64,000 bases of DNA from an uncultured beta proteobacterium (lineage in GTDB: Bacteria; Pseudomonadota; Gammaproteobacteria; Burkholderiales; Burkholderiaceae_A), in contig CACOBT010000006.1 in the NCBI GenBank assembly GCA_902625535.1, forward strand, positions 1 to 64,000. The letters run 5' to 3'. Below the pieces are notes generated by a model that made no database searches, had not been told where the DNA came from, and saw only the letters and a list, made by a program, of their open reading frames with translations. Position numbers and translations under genes: made by a program. Shown in pieces: positions 39,089-53,397 of this stretch; positions within the stretch are counted from its first letter, which is position 1, and every line of letters begins with the position of its first letter.

Positions 39089-40718
39089 TTAATTTGCGCA
39101 TTATTGACCATTGCTGCGCAATTGACACCACATTATTAACCAACCAGTATAAAACCAGCCCTGAAGGAAAGAAGAAGAAAAAAATTGAAAAAACAATCGG
39201 CATAAACATCATTATCTTCGCTTGCAGCGGGTCTGGCGGGGCGGGGTTCAATCGCATTTGAATAAACATCGTTGCGGCCATGATTATCGGCAAAATAAAA
39301 TATGGGTCAGGTTTTGATAGGTCAGTTATCCAAAAAACCCAGGGTGCGTCTCTAATCTCAGCACTGGCAAGTAGCACCCAATACAATGCAATGAATACTG
39401 GAATTTGTATTAATATGGGCAGGCACCCACCTAACGGGTTAATTTTCTCCTTTTTATATAAATCCATCATAGCATTGTTCAATTGCATTTTATTTTCTTT
39501 AAACTGCTCCCTAATTTTCATAATTTTCGGTGTGACGGCTTTCATCTTGGCCATAGATTTATAGCTAGCAGCAGTTAACGGGAAGAATAATAGCTTTATG
39601 ATTATCGTCAAACTGACAATAGCCCAACCCCAGTTACCAACGACAGAATGTAACTTATCAAGTAACCAAAATATAGGTTTTGCGACAATCGTTAATATTC
39701 CGTAATCAACAACTAAATCGAGCCCTTTTTCCAATTTTCTTAAATCTTCTTGGTATTGTGGCCCTACATACAACAAATTTGTAAAAGACTGTGTTTGCTT
39801 CGGTTGCAATGAATCCGATAGTTGTATAGCTCCAACTGAATATTTATTATTTTTTAGCTTTCTTGTGTAGAATTCGCGATCCAGATTGTTTTTTAATAAC
39901 CAGGCTCCCACGTAGTAGTGCTGAATTATCCCAAACCATCCGTCTTTTGAAACTTGCACGTGCTCTTGAGAGGACTCTTCAATATCTGAAAATGAAACCT
40001 TTTGGAATTTCTCGCCTTCAGTATAAAATACTGGCCCGGTATACGTGTTATAAAAGCTACTTCCACCGAGTGGAGGATCTGGATCTCGGGAAAGTTGATA
40101 ATATAAGCCTGCTTGTATTGTTTCGTTTGAGATGTTGGTTATGTTGTGAGTAACTACCACGGCATAACTTTTTGGTTGAATCTCATATGTTTTAGTTAAT
40201 AAGACGCCGTTTCTATCAGCCGAAATTACCAGTTTGTCTGAGGTTTTTTCTATCACTTTAAATTGCGTTAAATGATCGGGAAACTTGGTCTTGCGTTTTC
40301 CTAACGGTATAAGTCCAGATTCAGCTAAATAAACCGAAGCGGGAGTATTGTTGAATAAAATTATTTTTCCATCAGGATAATCTTCTGATTTTTGGTTTTG
40401 TAATTCTGCAAATTCTACAACCCCGCCTAAGGTGTTTATGCCAAGTTTTAAAACTGAATTTTCAAGAATTACAACGTCTTTTTTTTCGCTGGTTTCGATT
40501 TTCTCCTCCAATGGAGCTACTCTTTTTGATTCAAGCTTATTGACAGAAGGTAAATCTATTTGATTAGTAGGTTCTTCATTTATTGGGGGACTAATTTCCG
40601 GAGAATCGACTTCGGTCACTGCCACTGGGAACTCATTGTTATAACTGATCCATCTATCCCATAACAGCAACATCGTAAAAGAAAATATTATTAGTAGGAG
40701 AGTGGTTTTAAATTTCAT
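39072..40718 (-). CDS. yidC: membrane protein insertase YidC
   Basis: A 548-residue inner-membrane insertase. An N-terminal helix, a large periplasmic beta-domain (about 60-340) typical of Gram-negative YidC, and a C-terminal five-helix core with the conserved hydrophilic-groove region (TAASYKSMAKMKAVTPK) and YKKEKINPLGGCLP. Its ATG lies inside the end of yidD. Confidence 0.96.
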   Translation of the reverse strand: MKFKTTLLLIIFSFTMLLLWDRWISYNNEFPVAVTEVDSPEISPPINEEPTNQIDLPSVNKLESKRVAPLEEKIETSEKKDVVILENSVLKLGINTLGGVVEFAELQNQKSEDYPDGKIILFNNTPASVYLAESGLIPLGKRKTKFPDHLTQFKVIEKTSDKLVISADRNGVLLTKTYEIQPKSYAVVVTHNITNISNETIQAGLYYQLSRDPDPPLGGSSFYNTYTGPVFYTEGEKFQKVSFSDIEESSQEHVQVSKDGWFGIIQHYYVGAWLLKNNLDREFYTRKLKNNKYSVGAIQLSDSLQPKQTQSFTNLLYVGPQYQEDLRKLEKGLDLVVDYGILTIVAKPIFWLLDKLHSVVGNWGWAIVSLTIIIKLLFFPLTAASYKSMAKMKAVTPKIMKIREQFKENKMQLNNAMMDLYKKEKINPLGGCLPILIQIPVFIALYWVLLASAEIRDAPWVFWITDLSKPDPYFILPIIMAATMFIQMRLNPAPPDPLQAKIMMFMPIVFSIFFFFFPSGLVLYWLVNNVVSIAQQWSIMRKLNVRAG

Positions 40719-40959
40719 TTTTTTTTATGGGTACTGGATCTACTCGTTGTTCTGATAAAACATTGCATCTTAAGATTCTACAAACAATCAAATACAATCC
40801 TTTGTACGGTCCGTGGATCTTTAACGCTTCTTCTGCATAATCGGAGCAAGTCGGTAGGAATCTGCATCGTGGTGAAATCAACGGCGATATTCCTAATTTG
40901 TAACATTTTATAATTAGACGAAAACACACTATTACACAATTTTTCACCGTACCGTCCAT
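40708..40959 (-). CDS. yidD: membrane protein insertion efficiency factor YidD
   Basis: An 83-residue small amphipathic protein. YKLGISPLISPRCRFLPTCSDYA and the later KGLYLIVCRILRCN carry the conserved cysteines of the family. It is in the conserved place between rnpA and yidC and overlaps the yidC start by 11 bases. Confidence 0.93.
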   Translation of the reverse strand: MDGTVKNCVIVCFRLIIKCYKLGISPLISPRCRFLPTCSDYAEEALKIHGPYKGLYLIVCRILRCNVLSEQRVDPVPIKKNEI

Positions 40960-40966
40960 TAGATTT

Positions 40967-41306
40967 TCATTGGCCGTTTATTAAGGTTTTCAGTTCAGCA
41001 AAGAGGTTTTTCTGCGTAAAATCATGATGAAACTGTGGGAGCGAATTAATAGCTAACACTGTAACAGCGTACTTCGGATTTCGCCTGACAAGCTCTCTCC
41101 CCCATCTTTTAATAAGGTTTCGAGTTGAACTTTTTCTTACAATTTTCTTTGGCAAAATAAACCCCAGTATTATCTCATCAGGTTTTGAGTTCAAATTTTG
41201 CCCCATTCGTGTCCTGTTGTAATCTTGGAATTCGTAGAATAATGTGAAGTTCGTGCTTTTTTTTTTCCGCTGATTTTAGTCTAAGACGAGAAATTGCTTT
41301 ATTCAT
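40967..41306 (-). CDS. rnpA: ribonuclease P protein component RnpA, interrupted by a frame change in a poly(A) tract
   Basis: Protein subunit of RNase P, which matures tRNA 5' ends. An uninterrupted frame exists only from 41206 (79 residues: GFILPKKIVRKSSTRNLIKRWGREL, the RNR-type RNA-binding motif). The missing N-terminus is found upstream in another frame: ATG 41306 opens NKAISRLRLKSAEKK. Passing through A10 on the coding strand (41257-41266) with one A fewer joins it to STNFTLFYEFQDYNRTRMGQ, a normal RnpA N-terminal half. The joined protein is about 112 residues, the usual length. As read, the ATG 41306 frame ends in an early TGA. It may be rescued by slippage, or be a sequencing indel. 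It lies 32 bases after rpmH. Confidence 0.85.
41257..41266. repeat. homopolymer T10 (A10 on rnpA coding strand)
   Basis: Ten consecutive T on the plus strand at the site where the two rnpA frames must be joined. Removing one base restores the frame. Confidence 0.9.
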
Positions 41307-41338
41307 AGATTTTATTTTTTTCAACGTATCTTCCTACA

Positions 41339-41473
41339 CTAAACCGCTAGTTTTTTTCGACCTTTTGCTCTTCTCGCCCTAATAATTGCTCTTCCACCCT
41401 TGGTTCTCATCCTTACCAAAAATCCATGTGTTCGTTTTCTTTTGGTAACCGAAGGCTGATATGTCCTTTTCAT
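41339..41473 (-). CDS. rpmH: 50S ribosomal protein L34
   Basis: A 44-residue basic protein read directly from the reverse complement: it starts [19 protein letters not shown], continues [16 protein letters not shown] and ends KGRKKLAV. This is the full, nearly invariant L34 sequence. It is the first gene of the minus-strand rpmH-rnpA-yidD-yidC-mnmE operon and diverges from dnaA across 62 bases. Confidence 0.97.
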   Translation of the reverse strand: MKRTYQPSVTKRKRTHGFLVRMRTKGGRAIIRARRAKGRKKLAV

Positions 41474-41535
41474 GGTACCCTTTACTATCCTTTCTCAACC
41501 ATTAACGTGTAGTAATTATATACTAATTATCATAA

Positions 41536-42951
41536 TTGTCGAATGATGAAATGACTCGCATTGAACAAAAAGAATTCTGGGAAAAATGCCTCGCTGGCAT
41601 TAAAAAAAACTACACGATTCAACAACTTAAGACATGGATCGATCCAATTTCAGTAAAGGCTCTTAAAATCAATGAAACCTCAATTGAGTTAATTTTAATT
41701 GCGCCCAATAAATACAAGCAGCAGTGGGCACAAAGTCAATTATCCCCAATACTCCGTAATTGGATCTCGATAAATTTTGAAAAAGATGTGGTAATTAAAA
41801 TTGAATTTCATGCTACTTCAAACGCATCTAGCTCTGCAAAGAGTCCACAATCAACGCTTAACACAAATACCAACCATAATGTGCTCCCAGGTTCTGATAT
41901 ATCCCACACCAGGAATAAAACTGACATTCAAAATCCGCACCTGAATCCTGATTGGACATTTGATAATTTTGTTTTAGGGAAAGCAAATCAACTTGCCCGA
42001 GCCGCCGCTCAACAAATCTGTGATAACCCCGGTCTTGGGTATAACCCTTTTTTTCTTTACGGAGGCGTAGGACTTGGAAAAACTCATCTGATTCATGCTA
42101 TCGGCAACGCTATCTTGGATAAAAAAAATAGTGCCGGAGTGAAATATATCCACGCAGAATCATACGTTAGCGATGTCGTCAGGGCTTATCAAACAAAATC
42201 TTTCGAAGAGTTTAAAAAACGCTATCATAGTCTCGACATCCTTCTTATAGACGATATTCAATTCTTCGCTGGAAAGTCACGAACACAGGAAGAATTTTTT
42301 TATGCGTTTGAAGCTTTAATTGCAGCAAAAAAGCAAATAATTATCACTTGTGATACCTATCCCACCGAATTAGGTGGAATCGATAGTAGGCTAATTTCCC
42401 GTTTCGGATCTGGGCTTACAGTTGCTATTGAACCACCCGAACTGGAGATGAGAGTAGCAATTTTGTTAAAAAAAGCGGAAAAAGAACGGTTACCCTTACC
42501 AGAGGATGCTGCTTTCTTTATTGCTAAACATTTACGATCAAACGTTAGGGAACTAGAAGGAGCACTTCAAAAAATTGAGGCATATTGTTCTTTTCATAAT
42601 AAAACTCCAACACTAGAGGTTGTTCGAGATGCATTGAAAGACCTTCTTTCACTTCAGAAAACCGCTATAACGATCGAAATGATCCAAAAAACAGTGGCTG
42701 AATTTTTTAAGCTGAAGCTTGCAGATATGTATAGCAAACGGCGCCCGGCGTCGATAGCTATTCCCAGACAAATAGCTATGTATCTCAGCAAGGAATTAAC
42801 TCAGAAAAGCTTACCGGAAATAGGTTATGCATTTGGTGGCAGAGATCATACTACTGTACTTCATGCAGTAAAAAAAATACAAAATTCTCGGCAGTCGAAC
42901 GCCACTTTAAACCACAATCTCCATATTCTTGAACAACAGTTAAGAAATTAA
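41536..42951 (+). CDS. dnaA: chromosomal replication initiator DnaA
   Basis: A 471-residue AAA+ initiator. Domain I ([19 protein letters not shown]) is followed by a Ser/Asn-rich linker and domain III with Walker [11 protein letters not shown] and Walker [10 protein letters not shown]. Domain IV ends in the DNA-binding signature [18 protein letters not shown] 41536 gives the longest form; ATG 41551, five codons later, is an equally possible start since neither has a clear ribosome site. Confidence 0.96.
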   Translation: MSNDEMTRIEQKEFWEKCLAGIKKNYTIQQLKTWIDPISVKALKINETSIELILIAPNKYKQQWAQSQLSPILRNWISINFEKDVVIKIEFHATSNASSSAKSPQSTLNTNTNHNVLPGSDISHTRNKTDIQNPHLNPDWTFDNFVLGKANQLARAAAQQICDNPGLGYNPFFLYGGVGLGKTHLIHAIGNAILDKKNSAGVKYIHAESYVSDVVRAYQTKSFEEFKKRYHSLDILLIDDIQFFAGKSRTQEEFFYAFEALIAAKKQIIITCDTYPTELGGIDSRLISRFGSGLTVAIEPPELEMRVAILLKKAEKERLPLPEDAAFFIAKHLRSNVRELEGALQKIEAYCSFHNKTPTLEVVRDALKDLLSLQKTAITIEMIQKTVAEFFKLKLADMYSKRRPASIAIPRQIAMYLSKELTQKSLPEIGYAFGGRDHTTVLHAVKKIQNSRQSNATLNHNLHILEQQLRN

Positions 42952-43122
42952 ACAAAAGAATGTATAAAATGGGAATAACTTGTATATCATTGGAACATGA
43001 CTTTTTTATTAACAAATAAGGCAATAATTCTTTTAACAACTTTTTCTTTTTTATCATTATAAAACAGTAGTTTATAAAAACTTCAAATAAAAGTCTTTTC
43101 TACTATTATTACTAATATATAT
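42952..43122. other. dnaA-dnaN intergenic region, candidate origin element
   Basis: A very A+T-rich 171-base spacer of the kind that can act as a DNA-unwinding element. Only one weak DnaA-box-like sequence is seen (TTATTAACA, about 43006-43014), with one mismatch to TTATNCACA. Gene direction switches just left of dnaA, so an origin nearby is likely, but the site is not proven by the boxes. Confidence 0.35.
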
Positions 43123-44244
43123 ATGGAAATTATTAAATTCGAAAAAGACGAACTATCCCAAGCGCTGCAACCTGTGCTTAGTGTTGTCGAACGACGGAAT
43201 GCTCTTCCAATTTTGTTAAATGTTCTTATAAACTTTCACCAAAATCGAGTCTCTTTTACAACTTCTGACATTGAAATTCAAATAACGTCAAAGTTATTAA
43301 ACAAAAATAACAATTTAGAAAATGTTGAGTTAACTGTTTCTGCAAGAAAGTTCTACGAAATTATAAAATCTTTATCAGAGACGGAGACAATTAGCTTGTC
43401 TCTTCTCAAAGAAAAGTTTGTTGTCCAGCAAGCGCAATCAAAGTTTTCACTGCAAACATTATCTTCGAAGGATTTTCCATTAATAAAATTGACTGACCCA
43501 TGCTTACTAGAATTTAGTTTTAAAAGTGACAAAGTAAAGGGACTGCTGAATTCAGTTGCCTTTTCTATGGCAGTTCAGGACGTAAGATATTACTTGAATG
43601 GCTTATTTTTACAAATTAGTGAAAAAAATGTTATCGCTGTTACAACTGATGGACATAGACTGTGTTTTAACAGTATGTCTATAAAATTGAGTGAAAATAG
43701 CATGGAAACAGTCACTTGCATCTTACCACGAAAAGCCGTAATAGAATTACAGAGGATCTTCAATTCTGAAAGAAACACGGATGTTACGTTTCGAGTATAT
43801 TCAAATTATATGGAAGTTATCCTACCAACAAAAAAAATAATTACAAAGTTGATTGAAGGTAACTATCCTGATTATCAAAAAGTAATTCCGCAAGAAAGTA
43901 AATACCATGTCAAATTCAATAAGAAAGATTTGCTTGAAAAATTAAATAGGGTTTCCATACTAACATCAGATAAATATAGAGGGATAAGAATTCTGCTGTC
44001 GGGACAAAAAGTCCAACTAAAATCAACAAATTCTGATCAAGAAGAGGCAATAGAAGAAATTATTACTGAGGAGGGGACGGGAGAACTTGATATAGGGTTT
44101 AATGTTACGTATTTAATAGAGGCCTTAAACAATATTAGTTCTGAAAAAATTGGATTTTCATTCACCAATGCTCAGTCTAGTGCGGTGATAACGAACTCTG
44201 AGAATACAGAGTTTAAATATATTGTTATGCCAATGAGGCTTTAA
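43123..44244 (+). CDS. dnaN: DNA polymerase III beta sliding clamp
   Basis: A 373-residue ring protein with three repeated domains. SVVERRNALPILLNVLI near the start, the middle RYYLNGLFLQI followed by TDGHRLCFNSM, and the C-terminal YIVMPMRL that contacts polymerase partners are diagnostic. It lies 171 bases after dnaA and abuts gyrB with no gap. Confidence 0.97.
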   Translation: MEIIKFEKDELSQALQPVLSVVERRNALPILLNVLINFHQNRVSFTTSDIEIQITSKLLNKNNNLENVELTVSARKFYEIIKSLSETETISLSLLKEKFVVQQAQSKFSLQTLSSKDFPLIKLTDPCLLEFSFKSDKVKGLLNSVAFSMAVQDVRYYLNGLFLQISEKNVIAVTTDGHRLCFNSMSIKLSENSMETVTCILPRKAVIELQRIFNSERNTDVTFRVYSNYMEVILPTKKIITKLIEGNYPDYQKVIPQESKYHVKFNKKDLLEKLNRVSILTSDKYRGIRILLSGQKVQLKSTNSDQEEAIEEIITEEGTGELDIGFNVTYLIEALNNISSEKIGFSFTNAQSSAVITNSENTEFKYIVMPMRL

Positions 44245-49105
<4,861 letters not shown>

Positions 49106-49189
49106 ATTTAAACAGGTTGAAATAAAGTAAAATTTTTTGCATCATATTACTCAACAGACACTTTTTGCAAGTTTTATTTTAAAAAAAAT

Positions 49190-49705
49190 ATGGCATTACT
49201 GAAAATTCTTCAATTTCCTGACCCAAAATTACGCCTGCGAGCCAAGGAAGTAAAGATTTTTGATCGTTCTTTGAGAAACACCTGTGAAAATATGCTGGAA
49301 ACGATGTACGATGCTAAAGGTATTGGATTAGCAGCAATTCAGGTAAATATTTTAAAAAGGATAGTGGTAATGGATTTGTCGGAGAACAAAAATGAACCAA
49401 TGTTTTTCGTAAATCCGGAAATTATTAAATTAAGTGACGATACTAAAGAATATGGGGAAGGTTGCCTGTCCGTGCCGGGGATCTACGAAAAAGTTACAAG
49501 GCCAAATTCTTTGAGCGCAAAATATTTTGATATAGATGGTTGTGAACATAAACTCGAAGCGGATGGATTGCTTTCGGTATGCCTTCAGCACGAGATTGAT
49601 CATCTCAATGGTCGTGTTTTCGTCGATCATCTTTCGAGATTAAAACAGGAAAAGATCAACAGAAAATTGCAAAAAGAAAGAAAACGATTACTCGCTGAAG
49701 CGTAA
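49190..49705 (+). CDS. def: peptide deformylase
   Basis: A 171-residue metalloenzyme that removes the N-formyl group from nascent proteins. All three motifs are present: GIGLAAIQV, EGCLSVPG with the metal Cys, and QHEIDHLNG. Three bases precede fmt, the usual partner. Confidence 0.97.
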   Translation: MALLKILQFPDPKLRLRAKEVKIFDRSLRNTCENMLETMYDAKGIGLAAIQVNILKRIVVMDLSENKNEPMFFVNPEIIKLSDDTKEYGEGCLSVPGIYEKVTRPNSLSAKYFDIDGCEHKLEADGLLSVCLQHEIDHLNGRVFVDHLSRLKQEKINRKLQKERKRLLAEA

Positions 49706-49708
49706 GGA

Positions 49709-50668
49709 ATGAATATTGGTTTTGCCGGATCGGATAGTTTTTCGTTAGAAATTTTGTCCGGGCTTAAAGAAATGGCAGCGAGTCGATTCAGCCTGGATTT
49801 GATTTTGACAATCCCGGCAAAAAGTCAAGGACGAGGCCGAGTATTTTCAGACAATCCGGTGACTTCCTTTAGCAAAGAAAACAATCTCCAAATTGAAACT
49901 ATAAGTTCCAGCCAGGTCCTCGAAAACTTTCTAGCTGAAAAAATCTCAAATTTAGATTACCTAATCGTTGCTTCTTTTGGATGCCTCTTGACGGAGGAAA
50001 CCTTAGCATTGCCAAAATATGGTTGTATAAATGTTCATCCCTCGCTACTACCTAAATGGCGCGGAGCGGCACCAATCCAAAGAGCAATTGAGGCGGGAGA
50101 CGAAGTGACAGGCGTATCGGTTATGAAAATGATCTCAAAGTTGGATGCAGGTCCCGTTTGGAAAGTTGGGGAATATAAAATTGGCAACAATGACAATTAC
50201 ATGTATTTAGAGAAAAAGCTAGCAAAAATCAGTTTAGATCTGCTAAGGGTTTTTGTTGAAACTCCTTACGATAGAATAACTTTCAAACCTCAGGCCCAGA
50301 CAGGGATAACTTACGCAAAAAAAATAGAGGCAAGTGAAATGGAGATTGATTGGGCCTTATCTGCAACAGAAGTCGCTCGTAAAGTTAACGCATTCTATTC
50401 TAAAATGTGCGCACATACATTTTTGGATAAACAGAGGATTAAACTCGGCCATGTGGAAGTATTAGAACCATATTTAATTAGCAACAAACCTCCTGGAACG
50501 CTAGTAATCGGAAAAAAAAAGAAGGAGTCTACGCTAACAGTTTACTGTGGCAAAGGAATGTTAAAAATAAACTTGTTACAGAAAGCCGGTGGAAAATGGC
50601 TTGATGCAAACTCATTCATTAATGGTTTAAAGGGTTACAGCGAAATTCTACTAGGAGGCAATAGTTAG
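49709..50668 (+). CDS. fmt: methionyl-tRNA formyltransferase
   Basis: A 319-residue enzyme that formylates initiator Met-tRNA. The active-site region is VHPSLLPKWRGAAPIQRAI and the later D-containing motif is GVSVMKMISKLDAGP. The C-terminal OB-like domain includes KVNAFYSKMCAHT. It ends in TAG that shares one base with the GTG start of htpX. Confidence 0.96.
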   Translation: MNIGFAGSDSFSLEILSGLKEMAASRFSLDLILTIPAKSQGRGRVFSDNPVTSFSKENNLQIETISSSQVLENFLAEKISNLDYLIVASFGCLLTEETLALPKYGCINVHPSLLPKWRGAAPIQRAIEAGDEVTGVSVMKMISKLDAGPVWKVGEYKIGNNDNYMYLEKKLAKISLDLLRVFVETPYDRITFKPQAQTGITYAKKIEASEMEIDWALSATEVARKVNAFYSKMCAHTFLDKQRIKLGHVEVLEPYLISNKPPGTLVIGKKKKESTLTVYCGKGMLKINLLQKAGGKWLDANSFINGLKGYSEILLGGNS

Positions 50669-51519
50669 TGGCGTTTTTTAAGACTTCTATCCTTATGTTT
50701 TCTATCATCTGCTTGTTTGTTTTTTCAGGATATATTATTGCGGGAGAGGAAGGAATGTTGATCAGTTTGATCTTTGGGATCTTAAGCAACGTTTTCGCAT
50801 ATTGGTACTCCGATAAAGTCGTTCTCGCTATTTATAAAGCTAAACGGGTACATCAGGGAAATTTTCCAGAATTATTTCAGATGATTTCGGAGCTTACTGT
50901 GAATGCTAATCTTACAATGCCTGCAATTTACGTTGTCGATGACGAATTTCCGAATGCTTTCGCTACTGGGCGAGACCCCTCAAATGCAGCTATCGCTGTT
51001 ACTCGAGGACTTATGAAAAGATTAACTGAAAATGAGTTAAAAGGAGTTTTAGCTCATGAGTTAGCACACATAATAAATAGAGATATTTTAATTGCAACCG
51101 TTAGTGCTGTTTTCGCTGCCGCTATTTCTTCTTTAGCATCTTTTGCTTTGATTTTTGGTTCTAGGGGTGGCAATAAACAAGCAAATCCAATAGTTATTTT
51201 TGTACTTGCACTTATAACGCCACTTGCTGCGACAGTAATACAGATGGCAATTTCTAGATCTAGAGAGTATGAGGCTGATAGAATAGGGGCCCTTTTGACG
51301 AAGGATCCTCTCTCGCTTGCATCTGCACTAAATAAAATAGATTGTATTTCTAAAGCAGAGAGCTTTACCACTGTGCAGCAGCATCCCGAGACAGCCCAAA
51401 TGATGATTGTTTCTCCTCTATTAGCGAAAGGGTTAAGCAATCTATTCTCTACCCATCCACCAACCCCAGAGAGAATATCGAGATTGCGTAGAATGACGAG
51501 CGATATTAGAGACAGATGA
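50668..51519 (+). CDS. htpX: membrane zinc protease HtpX
   Basis: A 283-residue inner-membrane protease for damaged membrane proteins. Two N-terminal hydrophobic segments, then the zinc motif HELAH in VLAHELAHIINRD, two further hydrophobic segments and the third ligand region SREYEADRIGA. GTG start at 50668; ATGA overlap with rsmB. Confidence 0.94.
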   Translation: MAFFKTSILMFSIICLFVFSGYIIAGEEGMLISLIFGILSNVFAYWYSDKVVLAIYKAKRVHQGNFPELFQMISELTVNANLTMPAIYVVDDEFPNAFATGRDPSNAAIAVTRGLMKRLTENELKGVLAHELAHIINRDILIATVSAVFAAAISSLASFALIFGSRGGNKQANPIVIFVLALITPLAATVIQMAISRSREYEADRIGALLTKDPLSLASALNKIDCISKAESFTTVQQHPETAQMMIVSPLLAKGLSNLFSTHPPTPERISRLRRMTSDIRDR

Positions 51520-52817
51520 AGCAGTCTCCCCTGTGGAAGGATATGTCGATATCTGTTAAGCATTTTTTGAAAAAAAAAATCGATGTTGAACTTACGCCAA
51601 GACAGAAATATATAAGATTTTTAGGAATCAAAAGATTAGCCTTAGCAAAATTCATTCTCGGAAAATATGCTCGTAAAAAGCCAAAAAACAACGTAGTTTT
51701 TGTTGTAGCTATTTGTATTGCACTTCATGAGAAGAGGAGATTCTCCGAACATACTTTGGTCAATCAGGCAGTGGAATGCTTGAAAAAAACAAATAATCAG
51801 AAAACCGTTGCTTTCGGCAACTATGTTCTCAGAAGAATTTTGACAGACTTGAATTTGTTTTCATATGAAGCAAAATATGAAGAAATTAAATGGAATGCTC
51901 CATTATGGTGGATAGAGTATCTAAAACAACAAGTCAGGGATGTTCATCTTAGAAAACTCCTGCTTCGGTCCTTGTCGAATCATCCACCGTTAAACTTGCG
52001 ATTAAATAACCAAAAAAAACAAACCGAAGTGGTTGTTGAATTAAAAAAATTTAACCGAAAACTTTTGCAAGTCTCTTCTCACGGCTTATCAGTAATACCC
52101 CCTCTCGACATTGTTCAAACGTCTGTATTTAAGAAAGGTTTGGTAAGTGTTCAGGATATCAGTTCACAACAAATAATTGATCTGGTAGAACCAAGAAGCG
52201 ATGAAAAAGTTCTCGATATTTGCGCCGCTCCCGGCGGTAAAAGCCTTGCAATCGCAACAAATATAAAGTGCCAATTATTTTCTAATGACAAATCCAAAGT
52301 AAGATTGCAAATGTTTGAACGCGAAATCAATAGAATTAAGGAACAGTTAGTTACTGTACCGAAAATAACTTGTTTCAATCCACTAGATTCAAAGCAATTG
52401 GATTGCCTTTTTAGTCTAACAAGCGGTGGTTTTGATTATATAATTCTAGATGCACCTTGTTCAGGATCAGGTTTACAAAGACGCCATCCTGAAATTCCAT
52501 GGACAAAAACCAGGCAGCAATTAGAAAAAATGCTTGTCATTCAGTCAAAACTCCTGGATGCGTCCTGGAAAATTCTCAAAAACAGAGGAATTCTAATTTA
52601 CTGTATCTGTTCTATTTTTTACAATGAGGGTGAGGGGCAAGTGGTGGAATTTCAAAAACGAACAAAGAATGTCAACAGAAAAAGTGCCCCAGGTTTGATT
52701 TATCCGACTGTCGGTAAGCAGTATTTTTCAGATAATGACATATTTAACAAACTAGATAGTAACGAATTAAAATACATAGGAAATGATGGTTTCTTTTACG
52801 CAATACTGGAGAAGTAA
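51516..52817 (+). CDS. rsmB: 16S rRNA (cytosine-967-C5)-methyltransferase RsmB
   Basis: A 433-residue two-domain enzyme. The N-terminal NusB-like helical domain covers about 1-150; the SAM domain has VLDICAAPGGKSLAIA and LDAPCSGSGLQRRHPEI with the conserved Cys, and YCICSIFYNEGEGQV has the nucleophile Cys. Start ATG overlaps the htpX stop (ATGA). The 3' end overlaps the next gene by over 30 bases. Confidence 0.93.
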   Translation: MKQSPLWKDMSISVKHFLKKKIDVELTPRQKYIRFLGIKRLALAKFILGKYARKKPKNNVVFVVAICIALHEKRRFSEHTLVNQAVECLKKTNNQKTVAFGNYVLRRILTDLNLFSYEAKYEEIKWNAPLWWIEYLKQQVRDVHLRKLLLRSLSNHPPLNLRLNNQKKQTEVVVELKKFNRKLLQVSSHGLSVIPPLDIVQTSVFKKGLVSVQDISSQQIIDLVEPRSDEKVLDICAAPGGKSLAIATNIKCQLFSNDKSKVRLQMFEREINRIKEQLVTVPKITCFNPLDSKQLDCLFSLTSGGFDYIILDAPCSGSGLQRRHPEIPWTKTRQQLEKMLVIQSKLLDASWKILKNRGILIYCICSIFYNEGEGQVVEFQKRTKNVNRKSAPGLIYPTVGKQYFSDNDIFNKLDSNELKYIGNDGFFYAILEK

Positions 52818-53397
52818 GCACGTCATCAAAAATTTTTTTTTGCCTTTGACTATTTTTACATTCATCATATGTGCTTGTTCAACAAAAACTGATGAAAAAA
52901 GCTCCAAGATTTCAGTAGAAAATGTAAAGCTTGTCAATAGCTCTGAAGGAGTTCAGCTCACTGGGGACGTCTCAGTTGAACTAGAAAATACTCTTATAGA
53001 GGCATTGAAAAAAGGTGTACCTTTGGAATTCTCGTCTGAATTCAGAATTTTTAAATCCTCTTTATTTGGTGTAAAAATTCTTTTTGAGAAGAAGCGTAGA
53101 GCAGTGTTGGAGTATCATGGTATAACTAGACGTTTTTCGGTGATCCTGGACGGTGAAGCTAGTTCGGCCTATTATGAGAGTCTTACGGAGGCGTTAGCGG
53201 CGTGCTTAAGCATAAAAGATTGGATTTTTTTTCCGCGAGGAATTCTGCCTGAGAATATGGAAGAAACCACTATACAAGTTCAACTAATGCTCGATGAGGA
53301 GGCCTTACCTCGGCCTATATCGATAGTAGCCTCATCCGACGAATCGTGGCAATTATCTTCGGGATGGGTTGACGTTTATGTAGGGGCTTCATTTTGA
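52786..53397 (+). CDS. DUF4390-like exported protein
   Basis: About 203 residues. ATG 52786 has AGGA at a workable distance; ATG 52783 is directly before it. A hydrophobic segment (FFLPLTIFTFIICAC) could be a lipoprotein signal with ICAC as lipobox. The body is beta-rich with VQLTGDVSVELENTLIEALKKG and RFSVIL, typical of DUF4390, a betaproteobacterial family always placed between rsmB and ntrY. Function unknown; a link to the NtrY sensor is suggested only by position. Its TGA overlaps the ntrY TTG. Confidence 0.8.
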   Translation: MVSFTQYWRSKHVIKNFFLPLTIFTFIICACSTKTDEKSSKISVENVKLVNSSEGVQLTGDVSVELENTLIEALKKGVPLEFSSEFRIFKSSLFGVKILFEKKRRAVLEYHGITRRFSVILDGEASSAYYESLTEALAACLSIKDWIFFPRGILPENMEETTIQVQLMLDEEALPRPISIVASSDESWQLSSGWVDVYVGASF

